Part shown: one piece after another, positions 23,154 to 31,295 of the stretch
How positions within the stretch are numbered: position 1 is the first letter of the stretch
How the letters are laid out: each line of letters opens with the position of its first letter
Origin: Actinoplanes aureus
Lineage (GTDB): Bacteria; Actinomycetota; Actinomycetes; Mycobacteriales; Micromonosporaceae
Assembly (NCBI RefSeq): GCF_015704865.1
Contig: NZ_JADQTO010000019.1
Location: 62,001-126,000, forward strand
Reading direction: 5' to 3'
Length of the DNA: 64,000 nt
Position numbers and translations under genes: made by a program
Notes under the pieces: model-generated
Database searches by the model: none
What the model was told of the DNA's origin: nothing
The model's input: only the letters and a program-made list of their open reading frames with translations

Positions 23154-25196
23154 ATGGCGAGCAAGGGAACGCGCAGCGAGCGGGAGCCGGCCGAGCGGCT
23201 GCCCGTGGCCCGGGTCTGCGTCGACATGCCGCTCGCGCACCTCGACCGACCGTTCGACTACCTGGTCTCCACCGGCGACGACGAGGCCGCGCAACCGGGC
23301 GTGCGGGTCAAGGTGCGGTTCGCCGGGCAGCTGGTGAGCGGATTCCTGCTGGCCCGCGCCGAGCGGTCCGAGCACGAGGGCAAGCTGGCCTACCTGGAGA
23401 AGGTGGTCTCCGCCGAGCAGGTGCTGGACCCGGAGGTGGCCCGGCTGGCCCGGGCGGTGGCCGACCGATACGCGGGCAATCTCGCTGATGTGTTGCGGCT
23501 CGCGGTGCCACCCCGGCATGCGCGGGTTGAGGCCCAGGCCGCTTCCCCACCCGACCCGGCGGGATCCGCCCCGCCGCCCGAGCCGGCCGCGCCGGCCGGG
23601 CCCGCCCCGTCGCCGGGTGACGCTGTGGTGGATGTCGTGGAGCCTGCGGCGGGCGGGTGGGATGCGTACCTGGCGGGGGCGGGTTTTCTGCGGGCGCTGG
23701 AGGAGGGCCGGGCCCCTCGGGCGGTCTGGTCGGCGCTGCCCGGGGAGGACTGGCCGCTGCGGATCGCGGAGGCGGCCGCGGCCACCGTGCGCGGCGGACG
23801 CGGTGTCGTCATCGTGGTGGCGGACGCTCGCGACCTCGACCGGGTGGACCAGGCGCTCGGTGCCGTGCTCGGTGCGGGGCGGCACGTCGCTCTGAACGCG
23901 GCGGTCGGCCCGGCGGAGCGATATCGGCGGTTCCTCAAGGCGAGCCGTCATCAGGTTCCGGTGGTGGCCGGCACCCGGGCGGCGATGTGGGCGCCGGCGC
24001 CGACACTCGGGCTCGTGGTCATCTGGGACGACGGGGACGACCTGCACGCCGAGCCGCGGGCGCCCTACCCGCACGCGCGGGACGTGCTGCTCACCCGGGC
24101 ACAACTCGCCGAGTGCGCGGCGCTGGTGGGCGGCTTCGCGCGTACCGGTGAGGGGCAGCTGCTGCTGGAGACCGGCTGGGCGAAAGAGATCGCCGCGCCG
24201 CGCCCGGTCCTGCGGGAGCGGTCGCCGGCGATTTCGCCGACCGGCGACGACTCGCAGCTGGCCCGCGATCCCGGCGCGGTCAGCGCACGGCTGCCGGCGC
24301 TGGCCTGGCAGGCGGCGCGGCAGGCGTTGCAGGCCGACGCGCCGGTGCTGGTGCAGGTGCCCCGCCGCGGATACCTGCCGGCGATCGCCTGCGCCGAGTG
24401 CCGCACCCCGGCGCGGTGCCCGCACTGCTCCGGACCGCTCGGCCTGCACGGCGCGCGGGACGTTCCGGTCTGCCACTGGTGCGGGCGGGCGTCGGCGGCC
24501 TTCGCGTGCCCGGTCTGCGAGGGCCGGCGGCTGCGCGCCTCGGTGACCGGGGCCCGGCGTACGGCTGAGGAGCTCGGCCGCGCCTTCGCGGGCGCGCCGG
24601 TGCGCACCTCGGGCCGGGACGAGATCTTGACCACGGTGCCGGCCGAGGCCGCTGTGGTGGTCGCCACGCCGGGGGCCGAGCCGGTCGCCGACGGTGGCTA
24701 CGGTGCGGTCCTCCTGCTTGACACGTGGGCCCTGCTGAGCCGGTCCGACCTGCGCGCCGCGGAGGAGACGATGCGGCGCTGGCTGAACGCGGCGGCGCTG
24801 GCCCGGCCCGGTTCGGCGGGTGGCCGGGTGATCGTGGTCGCGGACGCCTCGCTGGCACCGGTGCAGGCCCTGCTGCGCTGGGATCCCGGCTGGTTCGCCG
24901 CCCGTGAGCTGGCCGAACGGCGCGAGCTCGGCTTCCCGCCGGCGGCCCGGATGGCGAGCGTGACGGGCCAGACAGCCGCCGTGTCCGAGCTGCTCTCGCT
25001 GGCCCGCCTGGGAGACGATGTCGAGGTGCTCGGCCCGGTGCCGGCCACCGACGACCAGGAGCGGATGCTGCTGCGGGTGTCCCGGTCCCGGGCGGCCGAG
25101 CTGGCGCACGCGCTGCACGAGGCGGCCGCCGTGCGCAGCGCACGTAAGGCGGCGCTGACCGTGCGTGTCCAGGTGGATCCGGCCGACCTGTTCTGA
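23154..25196 (+). CDS. priA: Primosomal protein N' (PriA), helicase-degenerate actinobacterial form
   Basis: 680 residues with the 3' DNA-binding domain (ARVCVDMPLAHLDRPFDYLV), a low-complexity Pro/Ala linker (about 125-155), a helicase-like core and a zinc module of paired cysteines (CAECRTPARCPHCSG, CHWCGRA, CPVCEG). The Walker A GxTGSGKT of true PriA is absent and the DEEH box reads WDDGDD, so ATP-driven unwinding is unlikely. It may only tether replication-restart factors. Position before def-fmt is conserved. The start has a weak ribosome-binding site. Confidence 0.9.
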   Translation: MASKGTRSEREPAERLPVARVCVDMPLAHLDRPFDYLVSTGDDEAAQPGVRVKVRFAGQLVSGFLLARAERSEHEGKLAYLEKVVSAEQVLDPEVARLARAVADRYAGNLADVLRLAVPPRHARVEAQAASPPDPAGSAPPPEPAAPAGPAPSPGDAVVDVVEPAAGGWDAYLAGAGFLRALEEGRAPRAVWSALPGEDWPLRIAEAAAATVRGGRGVVIVVADARDLDRVDQALGAVLGAGRHVALNAAVGPAERYRRFLKASRHQVPVVAGTRAAMWAPAPTLGLVVIWDDGDDLHAEPRAPYPHARDVLLTRAQLAECAALVGGFARTGEGQLLLETGWAKEIAAPRPVLRERSPAISPTGDDSQLARDPGAVSARLPALAWQAARQALQADAPVLVQVPRRGYLPAIACAECRTPARCPHCSGPLGLHGARDVPVCHWCGRASAAFACPVCEGRRLRASVTGARRTAEELGRAFAGAPVRTSGRDEILTTVPAEAAVVVATPGAEPVADGGYGAVLLLDTWALLSRSDLRAAEETMRRWLNAAALARPGSAGGRVIVVADASLAPVQALLRWDPGWFAARELAERRELGFPPAARMASVTGQTAAVSELLSLARLGDDVEVLGPVPATDDQERMLLRVSRSRAAELAHALHEAAAVRSARKAALTVRVQVDPADLF

Positions 25197-25210
25197 GCAT
25201 CGGCACTCCG

Positions 25211-25216
25211 TAGACT
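25211..25216 (+). promoter_or_regulatory. -10 element ahead of def
   Basis: TAGACT is followed after six bases by a GTG (25223) that opens a short frame, so transcription probably starts at that GTG. Confidence 0.5.
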
Positions 25217-25222
25217 GGTCGG

Positions 25223-25258
25223 GTGCTGTTCACCAGAGTCAGGAGTACTGCCGCGTGA
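25223..25258 (+). CDS. Leaderless 11-codon upstream ORF coupled to def
   Basis: GTG 25223 opens VLFTRVRSTAA and stops at a TGA that overlaps the def GTG (GTGA, 25255-25258). The def ribosome-binding site CAGGAG lies inside it. Spacing from TAGACT (six bases) is that of a leaderless start. Termination here would deliver ribosomes to def. No similar protein is known to me. Confidence 0.4.
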   Translation: MLFTRVRSTAA

Positions 25259-25812
25259 CCGTCCAGCCCATCCGTCTGTTCGGCGATCCGGTGCTGCGCA
25301 CGCCGGCCGATTCCGTCGTCGACTTCGACAAGGAACTGCGCAATCTGGTCAAGGACCTGATCGAGACCATGCAGGACGAGGGCGGCGCCGGACTGGCCGC
25401 GCCGCAGCTCGGCGTCGGCCTGCGGGTTTTCACGTTCGACGTGGATGACGTGGTCGGGCACATCGTCAACCCGGTGCTCTCCTTCCCGGACGACGAGGAG
25501 CAGGACGGCCCGGAGGGCTGCCTGTCCATCCCGGGCATCTACATCGACACCAAGCGCCGGCAGAACGTGATCGCGGCGGGCTTCAACGAGCACGGTGACC
25601 CGATCCAGCTGGTCGGCACCGGCCTGATGGCCCGCTGCGTGCAGCACGAGACCGACCACCTGGACGGAGTGCTGTTCCTGGACCGGCTGGACGCCGCCGC
25701 CCGCAAGGACGCGATGAGGCAGATCCGCTCCGCCGAGTGGTACGACGCGGCGAAGCCCCCGATGATCAAGGAGAGCCCGCACGGCCAGGGCATCTTCGGG
25801 CTCGGGCGGTGA
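25255..25812 (+). CDS. def: Peptide deformylase
   Basis: A 185-residue Fe/Zn hydrolase that removes the formyl group from nascent proteins. The three family motifs are GAGLAAPQLGV, EGCLSIPG and QHETDHLDG, supplying the Cys and two His ligands and the catalytic Glu. GTG 25255 follows AGGAG. It lies 4 bp before fmt; the pair install and remove the formyl group. Confidence 0.96.
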   Translation: MTVQPIRLFGDPVLRTPADSVVDFDKELRNLVKDLIETMQDEGGAGLAAPQLGVGLRVFTFDVDDVVGHIVNPVLSFPDDEEQDGPEGCLSIPGIYIDTKRRQNVIAAGFNEHGDPIQLVGTGLMARCVQHETDHLDGVLFLDRLDAAARKDAMRQIRSAEWYDAAKPPMIKESPHGQGIFGLGR

Positions 25813-25816
25813 CTCG

Positions 25817-26743
25817 ATGCGCCTGATCTTCGCGGGCACTCCCGAGGTCGCCGTGCCGAGCCTGAACGCGATCGCCGCCTCCGGGCACGAGCTGATCGCC
25901 GTCGTGACCCGCCCGGACGCGCCCGCCGGTCGTGGCCGCCGCCTGGTCCGCTCGCCCGCCGGTGCCTGGGCCGACGAGCGGGGCATCGAGGTGCTCACCC
26001 CGGCGAAGCCGCGCGACCCCGAGTTCCAGGAGCGGCTGCGCGCGCTGGCGCCGGACTGTGTGCCCGTGGTGGCGTACGGCGCACTCGTGCCACCCAGCGC
26101 GCTGGAGATCCCGAAACACGGCTGGGTGAACCTGCATTTCTCGCTGCTGCCCGCGTGGCGTGGCGCGGCGCCGGTGCAGCACGCCGTCCTGCACGGCGAC
26201 GAGGTGACCGGCGCGAGCGTCTTCGAGCTGGAGGCGGGGCTGGACACCGGCCCGGTCTTCGGCACCCTGACCGAGCAGATCCGGTTCAACGACACCTCCG
26301 GCATGCTGCTGGAGCGGCTCGCCGTCGAGGGCGCGGGACTGCTTGTCGCGGTGCTCGACGCGATCGAGGCGGGCACCGCCCGGGCACACCCGCAGCCGGC
26401 CGACGGGATCACGTTCGCACCGAAGCTGACCGTCGAGGACGCCCGGATCCGCTGGGACGACCCGGCGTTCGCGGTGGACCGGCGGATCCGGGCGTGCACT
26501 CCGGCGCCGGGCGCCTGGACCACGCTGCGCGACGAGCGGCTGAAGCTGGGACCGGTCCGGCCGGTGGCCAACGTCCCGCACCTGCGGCCGGGTGAGCTGC
26601 TGGTGGAGCGTAAGCAGGTACTGGCCGGTACCGCGACCACCCCGGTGATCCTGGGCGAGGTCCGGGCCGCCGGGAAGAAACCGATGTCCGCCACCGATTG
26701 GGCGCGCGGCATGCGTATCGAGGCTGGGGAGAAGCTCTCTTGA
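25817..26743 (+). CDS. fmt: Methionyl-tRNA formyltransferase
   Basis: The 308-residue enzyme formylates initiator Met-tRNA. The catalytic Asn and His are in VNLHFSLLPAWRGAAPVQHA and the Asp in GLDTGPVF; the C-terminal OB domain binds tRNA. MRLIFAGTPEVAVPSL is the typical N-terminus. The stop overlaps the TTG start of rsmB. Confidence 0.97.
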   Translation: MRLIFAGTPEVAVPSLNAIAASGHELIAVVTRPDAPAGRGRRLVRSPAGAWADERGIEVLTPAKPRDPEFQERLRALAPDCVPVVAYGALVPPSALEIPKHGWVNLHFSLLPAWRGAAPVQHAVLHGDEVTGASVFELEAGLDTGPVFGTLTEQIRFNDTSGMLLERLAVEGAGLLVAVLDAIEAGTARAHPQPADGITFAPKLTVEDARIRWDDPAFAVDRRIRACTPAPGAWTTLRDERLKLGPVRPVANVPHLRPGELLVERKQVLAGTATTPVILGEVRAAGKKPMSATDWARGMRIEAGEKLS

Positions 26744-28209
26744 CAGAACACCGGGCTTCGCGGCCGCATGGTGGACGGCCGATCCGGCCGTCCGGTCCCG
26801 GCCATTCCCGGGACGACCGCAGCGGGCGGGCTCCGCGCGCCGGTCGCCCACCGTCGGATCCGGCACGGCAGGCGGCGTACGAGGCGATCGCGGCGGTGCA
26901 TCGCGATGACGCGTACGCGAACCTGGTCCTCGCCGAGATCCTCGGCGGGATGGGTTTGCACGGGCGGGACGCGGCGTTCGCGACCGAGCTGACGTACGGG
27001 ACGCTCCGTGCGCTCGGCACCCTCGACCTGATCGTCGCCGAGGCGGCCGGCCGGGAGGTCTCGCGGATCGACCCGCCGGCCCGGGACGCGCTCCGGCTCG
27101 GCGCCTACCAGCTGCTGTACACCCGGGTGCCGTCGCACGCCGCGGTGAACCAGACGGTCGACCTGGTGCGTTCGGTGGCTCCCGCAGCGTCCGGCTTCGC
27201 CAACGCGGTGATGCGCACCATCTCCGAGACCACGCTGGAGGCGTGGCTGGATCGGGTCGCGCCGGACTACGAGAGCGACCCGATCGCCAACCTCTCGGTG
27301 ATGCACCACCACCCGCAGTGGATCATCCGATCGTTCGCCGAGGCGCTCGGCGGCGACCTGGACGAGACCGCCCGGTTGCTGATCGAGGACAACCAGCCGC
27401 CGGCCGTGCACCTGTGCGCGCGTCCCGGACGGGCCGATGCGATCGACCTGGCCGACGAGGTGGACGGCGTACCCGGGGCCTTCTCGCCGTACGCGGTGTA
27501 TCTCAACGGCGGCGCGCCGCGCGACCTGGCGGCGATCCGTCAGGGTCGCGCCCACGTGCAGGACGAGGGCTCCCAGCTGGTCGCCGCCGCGCTGCTGGCC
27601 GCGCCGATCGAGGGCCGCGACACCCGCTGGCTGGACCTGTGCGCCGGCCCGGGCGGCAAGGCCGGCCTGCTCGGGGCGATCGCCGCCGGCCGGGGCGCCG
27701 AGGTGACCGCGGTCGAGGTGGCCGAGCACCGGGCCCGCCTTGTCGACCAGGCCTGCGAGGGCATGCCGGTGACGGTGCTGCCGGTGGACGGCCGTTCCGT
27801 CGGCCGGGATCCGGATCTGGCCGAGGAGTCGTTCGACCGGGTGCTGGTGGACGCGCCGTGCACCGGGCTCGGCTCGTTGCGCCGCCGGCCGGAGTCGCGC
27901 TGGCGCCGGCAGCCGGCCGACCTGCCGCCGCTCACCAAGTTGCAGCGGGAGCTGCTGGTGGCGGCACTGCGGGCGGTGCGCCCGGGCGGCGTGGTGGCGT
28001 ATGTGACGTGTTCGCCGCACATGGTGGAGACGCAGGTCACGGTGAGCGAGGGTGCCCGGCGCAGCGGCGTCGAGGTCGACTTCGTGGACGCCCGGCCGCT
28101 GCTGCCACCGGGCATGCCGGGGCTGGGCGCCGGGCCGACCGTGCAGCTGTGGCCGCACAAGCACGGCACCGACGCGATGTTCCTGGCGGTTCTGCGGCGG
28201 ACCAGCTGA
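26740..28209 (+). CDS. rsmB: 16S rRNA (cytosine-967-C5)-methyltransferase
   Basis: 489 residues: a basic disordered N-terminus (1-40), a NusB-like RNA-binding domain (about 45-175) and a SAM methyltransferase domain. LDLCAGPGGKAG is the SAM-binding loop; the two cysteines of the family lie in VDAPCTGLGS and YVTCSPHMVETQ. I choose TTG 26740 because it overlaps the fmt stop (TTGA) and follows GGGGAGA; another TTG at 26698 is in frame. Confidence 0.92.
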   Translation: MTEHRASRPHGGRPIRPSGPGHSRDDRSGRAPRAGRPPSDPARQAAYEAIAAVHRDDAYANLVLAEILGGMGLHGRDAAFATELTYGTLRALGTLDLIVAEAAGREVSRIDPPARDALRLGAYQLLYTRVPSHAAVNQTVDLVRSVAPAASGFANAVMRTISETTLEAWLDRVAPDYESDPIANLSVMHHHPQWIIRSFAEALGGDLDETARLLIEDNQPPAVHLCARPGRADAIDLADEVDGVPGAFSPYAVYLNGGAPRDLAAIRQGRAHVQDEGSQLVAAALLAAPIEGRDTRWLDLCAGPGGKAGLLGAIAAGRGAEVTAVEVAEHRARLVDQACEGMPVTVLPVDGRSVGRDPDLAEESFDRVLVDAPCTGLGSLRRRPESRWRRQPADLPPLTKLQRELLVAALRAVRPGGVVAYVTCSPHMVETQVTVSEGARRSGVEVDFVDARPLLPPGMPGLGAGPTVQLWPHKHGTDAMFLAVLRRTS

Positions 28210-28216
28210 ACCCCGC

Positions 28217-28249
28217 GTGAGGGAGGCCGGATCGGCCTCCCTCACGGGG
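28217..28249 (+). terminator. Strong hairpin after rsmB
   Basis: GTGAGGGAGGCCG (28217-28229) pairs perfectly with CGGCCTCCCTCAC (28233-28245) around a 3-base loop. No T-tract follows, as is common for actinobacterial terminators. Confidence 0.7.
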
Positions 28250-28286
28250 GCGGCGCGGCCCTGGCCACGATGAAAAGGCCGGGTCA

Positions 28287-28301
28287 TAGACTCGCAGCGT
28301 G
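28287..28301 (+). promoter_or_regulatory. Leaderless promoter element of rpe
   Basis: TAGACT (28287-28292), six bases, then the rpe GTG at 28299. There is no Shine-Dalgarno sequence, so rpe is probably read from a leaderless mRNA. Confidence 0.55.
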
Positions 28302-28976
28302 GAACGATCGCCGATCATCGCGCCGAGCATCCTGGCCTCCGACTTCTCCCGTCTCGGGGAGGAGGTGCGGGCCATCGAGGGAGCTGCCGACTGGGTGCAC
28401 GTGGACGTCATGGACAACCACTTCGTCCCGAACCTCACGCTCGGCCTGCCGATCGTGCAGAGCCTGCGCAAGGCGACCACCATCCCGTTCGACGTGCACC
28501 TGATGATCACGGATCCGGAGCGGTGGGCGCCGGGCTACGCCGAGGCGGGGGCGTACAACGTCACCTTCCACGCCGAGGCCTGTGAGAACCCGGTGGCGCT
28601 GGCCAAGGCGCTGCGTGCGGCGGGGGCCAAGGCCGGGCTGGCGATCGACCGGGACACCCCGGTCGAGCCGTACCTGGAGTTGCTGCCCTACCTGGACACC
28701 GTCCTGATCATGACGATCAAGGCGGGTTTCGGCGGTCAGGCCTTCATGCCGGAGATGCTGGCCAAGGTCCGTGACGTGCGCCGCCGGATCGCGGTCGGCG
28801 GGCTGGAGGTCCGGGTCGAGGTGGACGGCGGCATCGCGGCCGACACCATCGAGCAGGCCGCCGAGGCCGGTGCCGACGCGTTCGTGGCGGGCACCGCCGT
28901 CTACGGCGCCGCCGACCCGGCCGAGGCCGTGCGGAAGCTGCGGGCGCTGGCCGCCGCGAAGATGGGGGTGGCGTGA
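28299..28976 (+). CDS. rpe: Ribulose-phosphate 3-epimerase
   Basis: The 225-residue TIM-barrel enzyme interconverts ribulose 5-phosphate and xylulose 5-phosphate. APSILASDFSRLGEE, WVHVDVMDNHFVPNLT, FDVHLMI, TIKAGFGGQ and VEVDGGI give all metal-binding and catalytic residues. It seems to have its own promoter after the rsmB hairpin. Confidence 0.97.
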   Translation: MERSPIIAPSILASDFSRLGEEVRAIEGAADWVHVDVMDNHFVPNLTLGLPIVQSLRKATTIPFDVHLMITDPERWAPGYAEAGAYNVTFHAEACENPVALAKALRAAGAKAGLAIDRDTPVEPYLELLPYLDTVLIMTIKAGFGGQAFMPEMLAKVRDVRRRIAVGGLEVRVEVDGGIAADTIEQAAEAGADAFVAGTAVYGAADPAEAVRKLRALAAAKMGVA

Positions 28977-29033
28977 GCGGCTCCGGGGGCCCATCATCGA
29001 GCTTTATCTCCCGGCGTGCGCAGGAAGGGTGCG

Positions 29034-30032
29034 ATGAGCACGGCTGAGCCGCGACCCGACACCGATTTCGAACTGGAGGCGGAGGAGGGTCCCGATCTCA
29101 TCCTGGTGGTCGACGACGACCAGGACATCGCCAGCTTCGTCGAGTTCAACCTCAAGGTGCAGGGTTTCGAGGTGATCCGGGCCAGGGACGGCCAGGAGGC
29201 GCTCGACATGATGGAGACCCACCGGCCCGGCCTGGCGATCGTCGACTGGATGATGCCGCGGATGGACGGGGTCGAGCTGATCCGCCGGCTGCGCGCCGAT
29301 CCGCTCACCTCGGCCCTACCGGTGATCATGCTGACCGCGAAGAGCATGACCGTGGACAAGGTGGTCGGCCTCACCGCGGGCGCCGACGACTACCTGGTCA
29401 AGCCGTTCGACAACGCGGAGCTGCTCGCACGGGTCACCACCACGCTGCGCCGCCACAAGGACGCCCGCGAGGTGTCGCCGCTGACCGGCCTGCCGGGCAA
29501 CGCCCGCGTCCGGCGCGAGATCGGCGAGCGGATGCGCAACGGCGGGGAGTACTCGGTCGGCTACATCGACATCGACCGGTTCAAGAGCGTGAACGACGTC
29601 TACGGGTTCGACCGGGGTGACGAGTTCATCATCGCGCTGGCGCGCAGCCTGCAGCGGGCCAGCGCGGACACCGGCAAACCGTCGATCTTCCTGGGGCACA
29701 TCGGCGGCGACGACTTCGTCTTCATCTGCGCACCGGAGCAGGTGCTGCCGCTGACGAAGCGGACGGTCACCGACTTCGAGAAGGCGGCCGACATGCTCTA
29801 CGAGCCGAAGGACGCGCAGCGCGGCTTCATCGAGGTGCCGGACCGCCGGGGGAACAAGCAGAAGGCGGCGCTGGTGACCCTGTCGATCGGGGTGGCGCAG
29901 GCGACCGCCGACGGGCGCCGGTTCGCCGACCCCCGGGTGGTGATCGCCGTCGCCTCGGAGATGAAGAAGGTGGCCAAGTCGCAGCCGGGCTCCTACGTTG
30001 CTATCGACCGGCGCCGGAAGGAGATCGAGTAG
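29034..30032 (+). CDS. Response regulator with GGDEF (diguanylate cyclase-type) output domain
   Basis: 332 residues. The receiver (20-140) has the acidic pocket DDD (27-29), phospho-acceptor D71 in VDWMMPRMDG, T101 and K123. A GGDEF domain (about 148-332) has YIDIDRFKSVNDVYGFDRGDEF and the signature as GGDDF (224-228). The Asp for Glu change and the loss of the usual His in the D-x-x-GH segment leave cyclase activity uncertain. An insert follows GGDDF, and no RxxD inhibitory site precedes it. ATG 29034 follows AGGAAGGG. No kinase gene is adjacent. c-di-GMP is the ligand of BldD, encoded in this window. Its 3' end overlaps the convergent plsC-like gene by 32 bp. Confidence 0.85.
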   Translation: MSTAEPRPDTDFELEAEEGPDLILVVDDDQDIASFVEFNLKVQGFEVIRARDGQEALDMMETHRPGLAIVDWMMPRMDGVELIRRLRADPLTSALPVIMLTAKSMTVDKVVGLTAGADDYLVKPFDNAELLARVTTTLRRHKDAREVSPLTGLPGNARVRREIGERMRNGGEYSVGYIDIDRFKSVNDVYGFDRGDEFIIALARSLQRASADTGKPSIFLGHIGGDDFVFICAPEQVLPLTKRTVTDFEKAADMLYEPKDAQRGFIEVPDRRGNKQKAALVTLSIGVAQATADGRRFADPRVVIAVASEMKKVAKSQPGSYVAIDRRRKEIE

Positions 30033-30669
30033 GTGCGTATTGGGGGACGTACTCCTGGCCGGTCAGGGACTGGATCCGGGCCAGCAGTACGTCGGTGAGC
30101 GCCCGCACCTCCGCGGCCTGCGGGCTGGGATCCGGAGCGGGCAGGGCGGGGCCGAACGCGATGGCCACCGCGCGGCGGCCCGAGCTGCGCGGCTCGGTGC
30201 CGCGGATGCCGACCGGTACGAGTGGGACGCCCGCCTGTGCCGCCAGCCGTACCGCCCCGGTCCGGCCTCGGTAGAGCCGCCCGTCCGGCGATCGGGTGCC
30301 CTCCGGGAAGACCGCGACCAGGCCGCCCGCGCGCAGGACCGGCACCGCGGCGTCGAAGGCGGCCAGCACCGCGCGCCCACCGCCACGCTCGACCGGGATG
30401 GCACCCATTCCGGTGACCACCGATCGGGTGATCGCACCACGCAGTCCCGGGGTGCGGAAGTACTCCGCCTTGGCCCAGAACGCCACGTGCCGGGGCGCGG
30501 TCAGGCCGAGGAAGAGCTGGTCGCCGACGGAGAGATGGTTGGCGCAGAGGATCGCCCCGGTGCCGGCCGGTACATGCTCCAGACCGGTGACGGCGGGACG
30601 CCAGATCGCCCGGACCAGGGTGCCGAGGGTGCGGTCGGTCAGTGCGTAGAGCGGCGGCGTACGGGTCAT
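30001..30669 (-). CDS. plsC: 1-acyl-sn-glycerol-3-phosphate acyltransferase family protein
   Basis: 222 residues of the PlsC/LPLAT fold, acylating lysophosphatidate or a related glycerolipid at the membrane. The catalytic motif is NHLSVGD (NHxxxxD), with VFPEGTRSPDG as block III and VPLVPVGIRG as block IV. Its ATG overlaps the stop of the upstream TetR gene, so the regulator controls it directly. The exact acyl acceptor is not evident. Confidence 0.85.
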   Translation of the reverse strand: MTRTPPLYALTDRTLGTLVRAIWRPAVTGLEHVPAGTGAILCANHLSVGDQLFLGLTAPRHVAFWAKAEYFRTPGLRGAITRSVVTGMGAIPVERGGGRAVLAAFDAAVPVLRAGGLVAVFPEGTRSPDGRLYRGRTGAVRLAAQAGVPLVPVGIRGTEPRSSGRRAVAIAFGPALPAPDPSPQAAEVRALTDVLLARIQSLTGQEYVPQYAPTRSPSGAGR

Positions 30670-31244
30670 TCGGCGGCTCCCAGGTGGGCGGTGAGGATGG
30701 CGTCCAGGAACGGTGCGGGGTCGGAGGCGCCGGTGGCGAGCTGGAGACTGCCCCAGTTACGCAACTCGGCCATGCCGTGCAACGCGGCCCACAGCACGCC
30801 GGCGGTGACCTCGGGCCGCTGCCCGCTCGCCGGCCGGACCTCGGCGACCAGGCCGGCCAGCAGCCGGAAGAGCGGCAGGCCGGCCTCGCGCAGCCCGAGG
30901 TAGCCGCTCTGCAGCAGGTCGTGCCGGAACATCAACTCGAACATGCCGCGGTTGGTCGCGGCGAAGCCGAGGTAGGTCCCGGCGAGTGCGGCGATCCGGG
31001 CGCGCGGCTCGGGAGGTGCCGCGGCGAGGGCGGCGTCGATCTGGTCGGAGAGGTCGGCGAAACCGGACCGGGCGATCGCGGACAGCAGCGAGAGATGGGT
31101 CGGGAAGTAGCGGCGGGGCGCGCCGTGTGAGACGCCGGCGCGGCGGGCGATCTCCCGCAGGGACAGTGCGGCATGGCCCTCGCTCTGCAGCAGCTCGGCA
31201 CCGGTCCGCACCAACCGGGCGCGTAATCCCTGGTCGAGGTCCAT
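30666..31244 (-). CDS. TetR/AcrR-family repressor
   Basis: 192 residues with an N-terminal TetR helix-turn-helix (ALSLREIARRAGVSHGAPRRYFPT) and a ligand-binding C-terminal domain. ATG 31244 lies inside a palindrome, ATAGACACTGTCTAT; GTG 31250 is an alternative start. It forms an operon with the plsC-like gene and diverges from a class V aminotransferase. Self-repression through the two palindromes is likely. The link to an acyltransferase suggests a lipid-derived ligand, but that is a guess. Confidence 0.88.
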   Translation of the reverse strand: MDLDQGLRARLVRTGAELLQSEGHAALSLREIARRAGVSHGAPRRYFPTHLSLLSAIARSGFADLSDQIDAALAAAPPEPRARIAALAGTYLGFAATNRGMFELMFRHDLLQSGYLGLREAGLPLFRLLAGLVAEVRPASGQRPEVTAGVLWAALHGMAELRNWGSLQLATGASDPAPFLDAILTAHLGAAE

Positions 31245-31280
31245 AGACACTGTCTATCAAAGTGCGTAGACAGTGTCTAC
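31243..31280. promoter_or_regulatory. Paired palindromic operators between tetR and the aminotransferase gene
   Basis: ATAGACACTGTCTAT (31243-31257) and GTAGACAGTGTCTAC (31266-31280) are both perfect palindromes around one central base, 23 bp centre to centre. They share the core TAGACA-n-TGTCTA. The first covers the TetR start codon and the second lies just upstream of the aminotransferase. Confidence 0.75.
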
Positions 31281-31295
31281 CCGGGCGAATGTGCG

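Noticed and set aside
23154..25196. priA as a frameshifted or broken gene
   Set aside because: The missing Walker A is a known feature of actinobacterial PriA; the frame is intact and full length.
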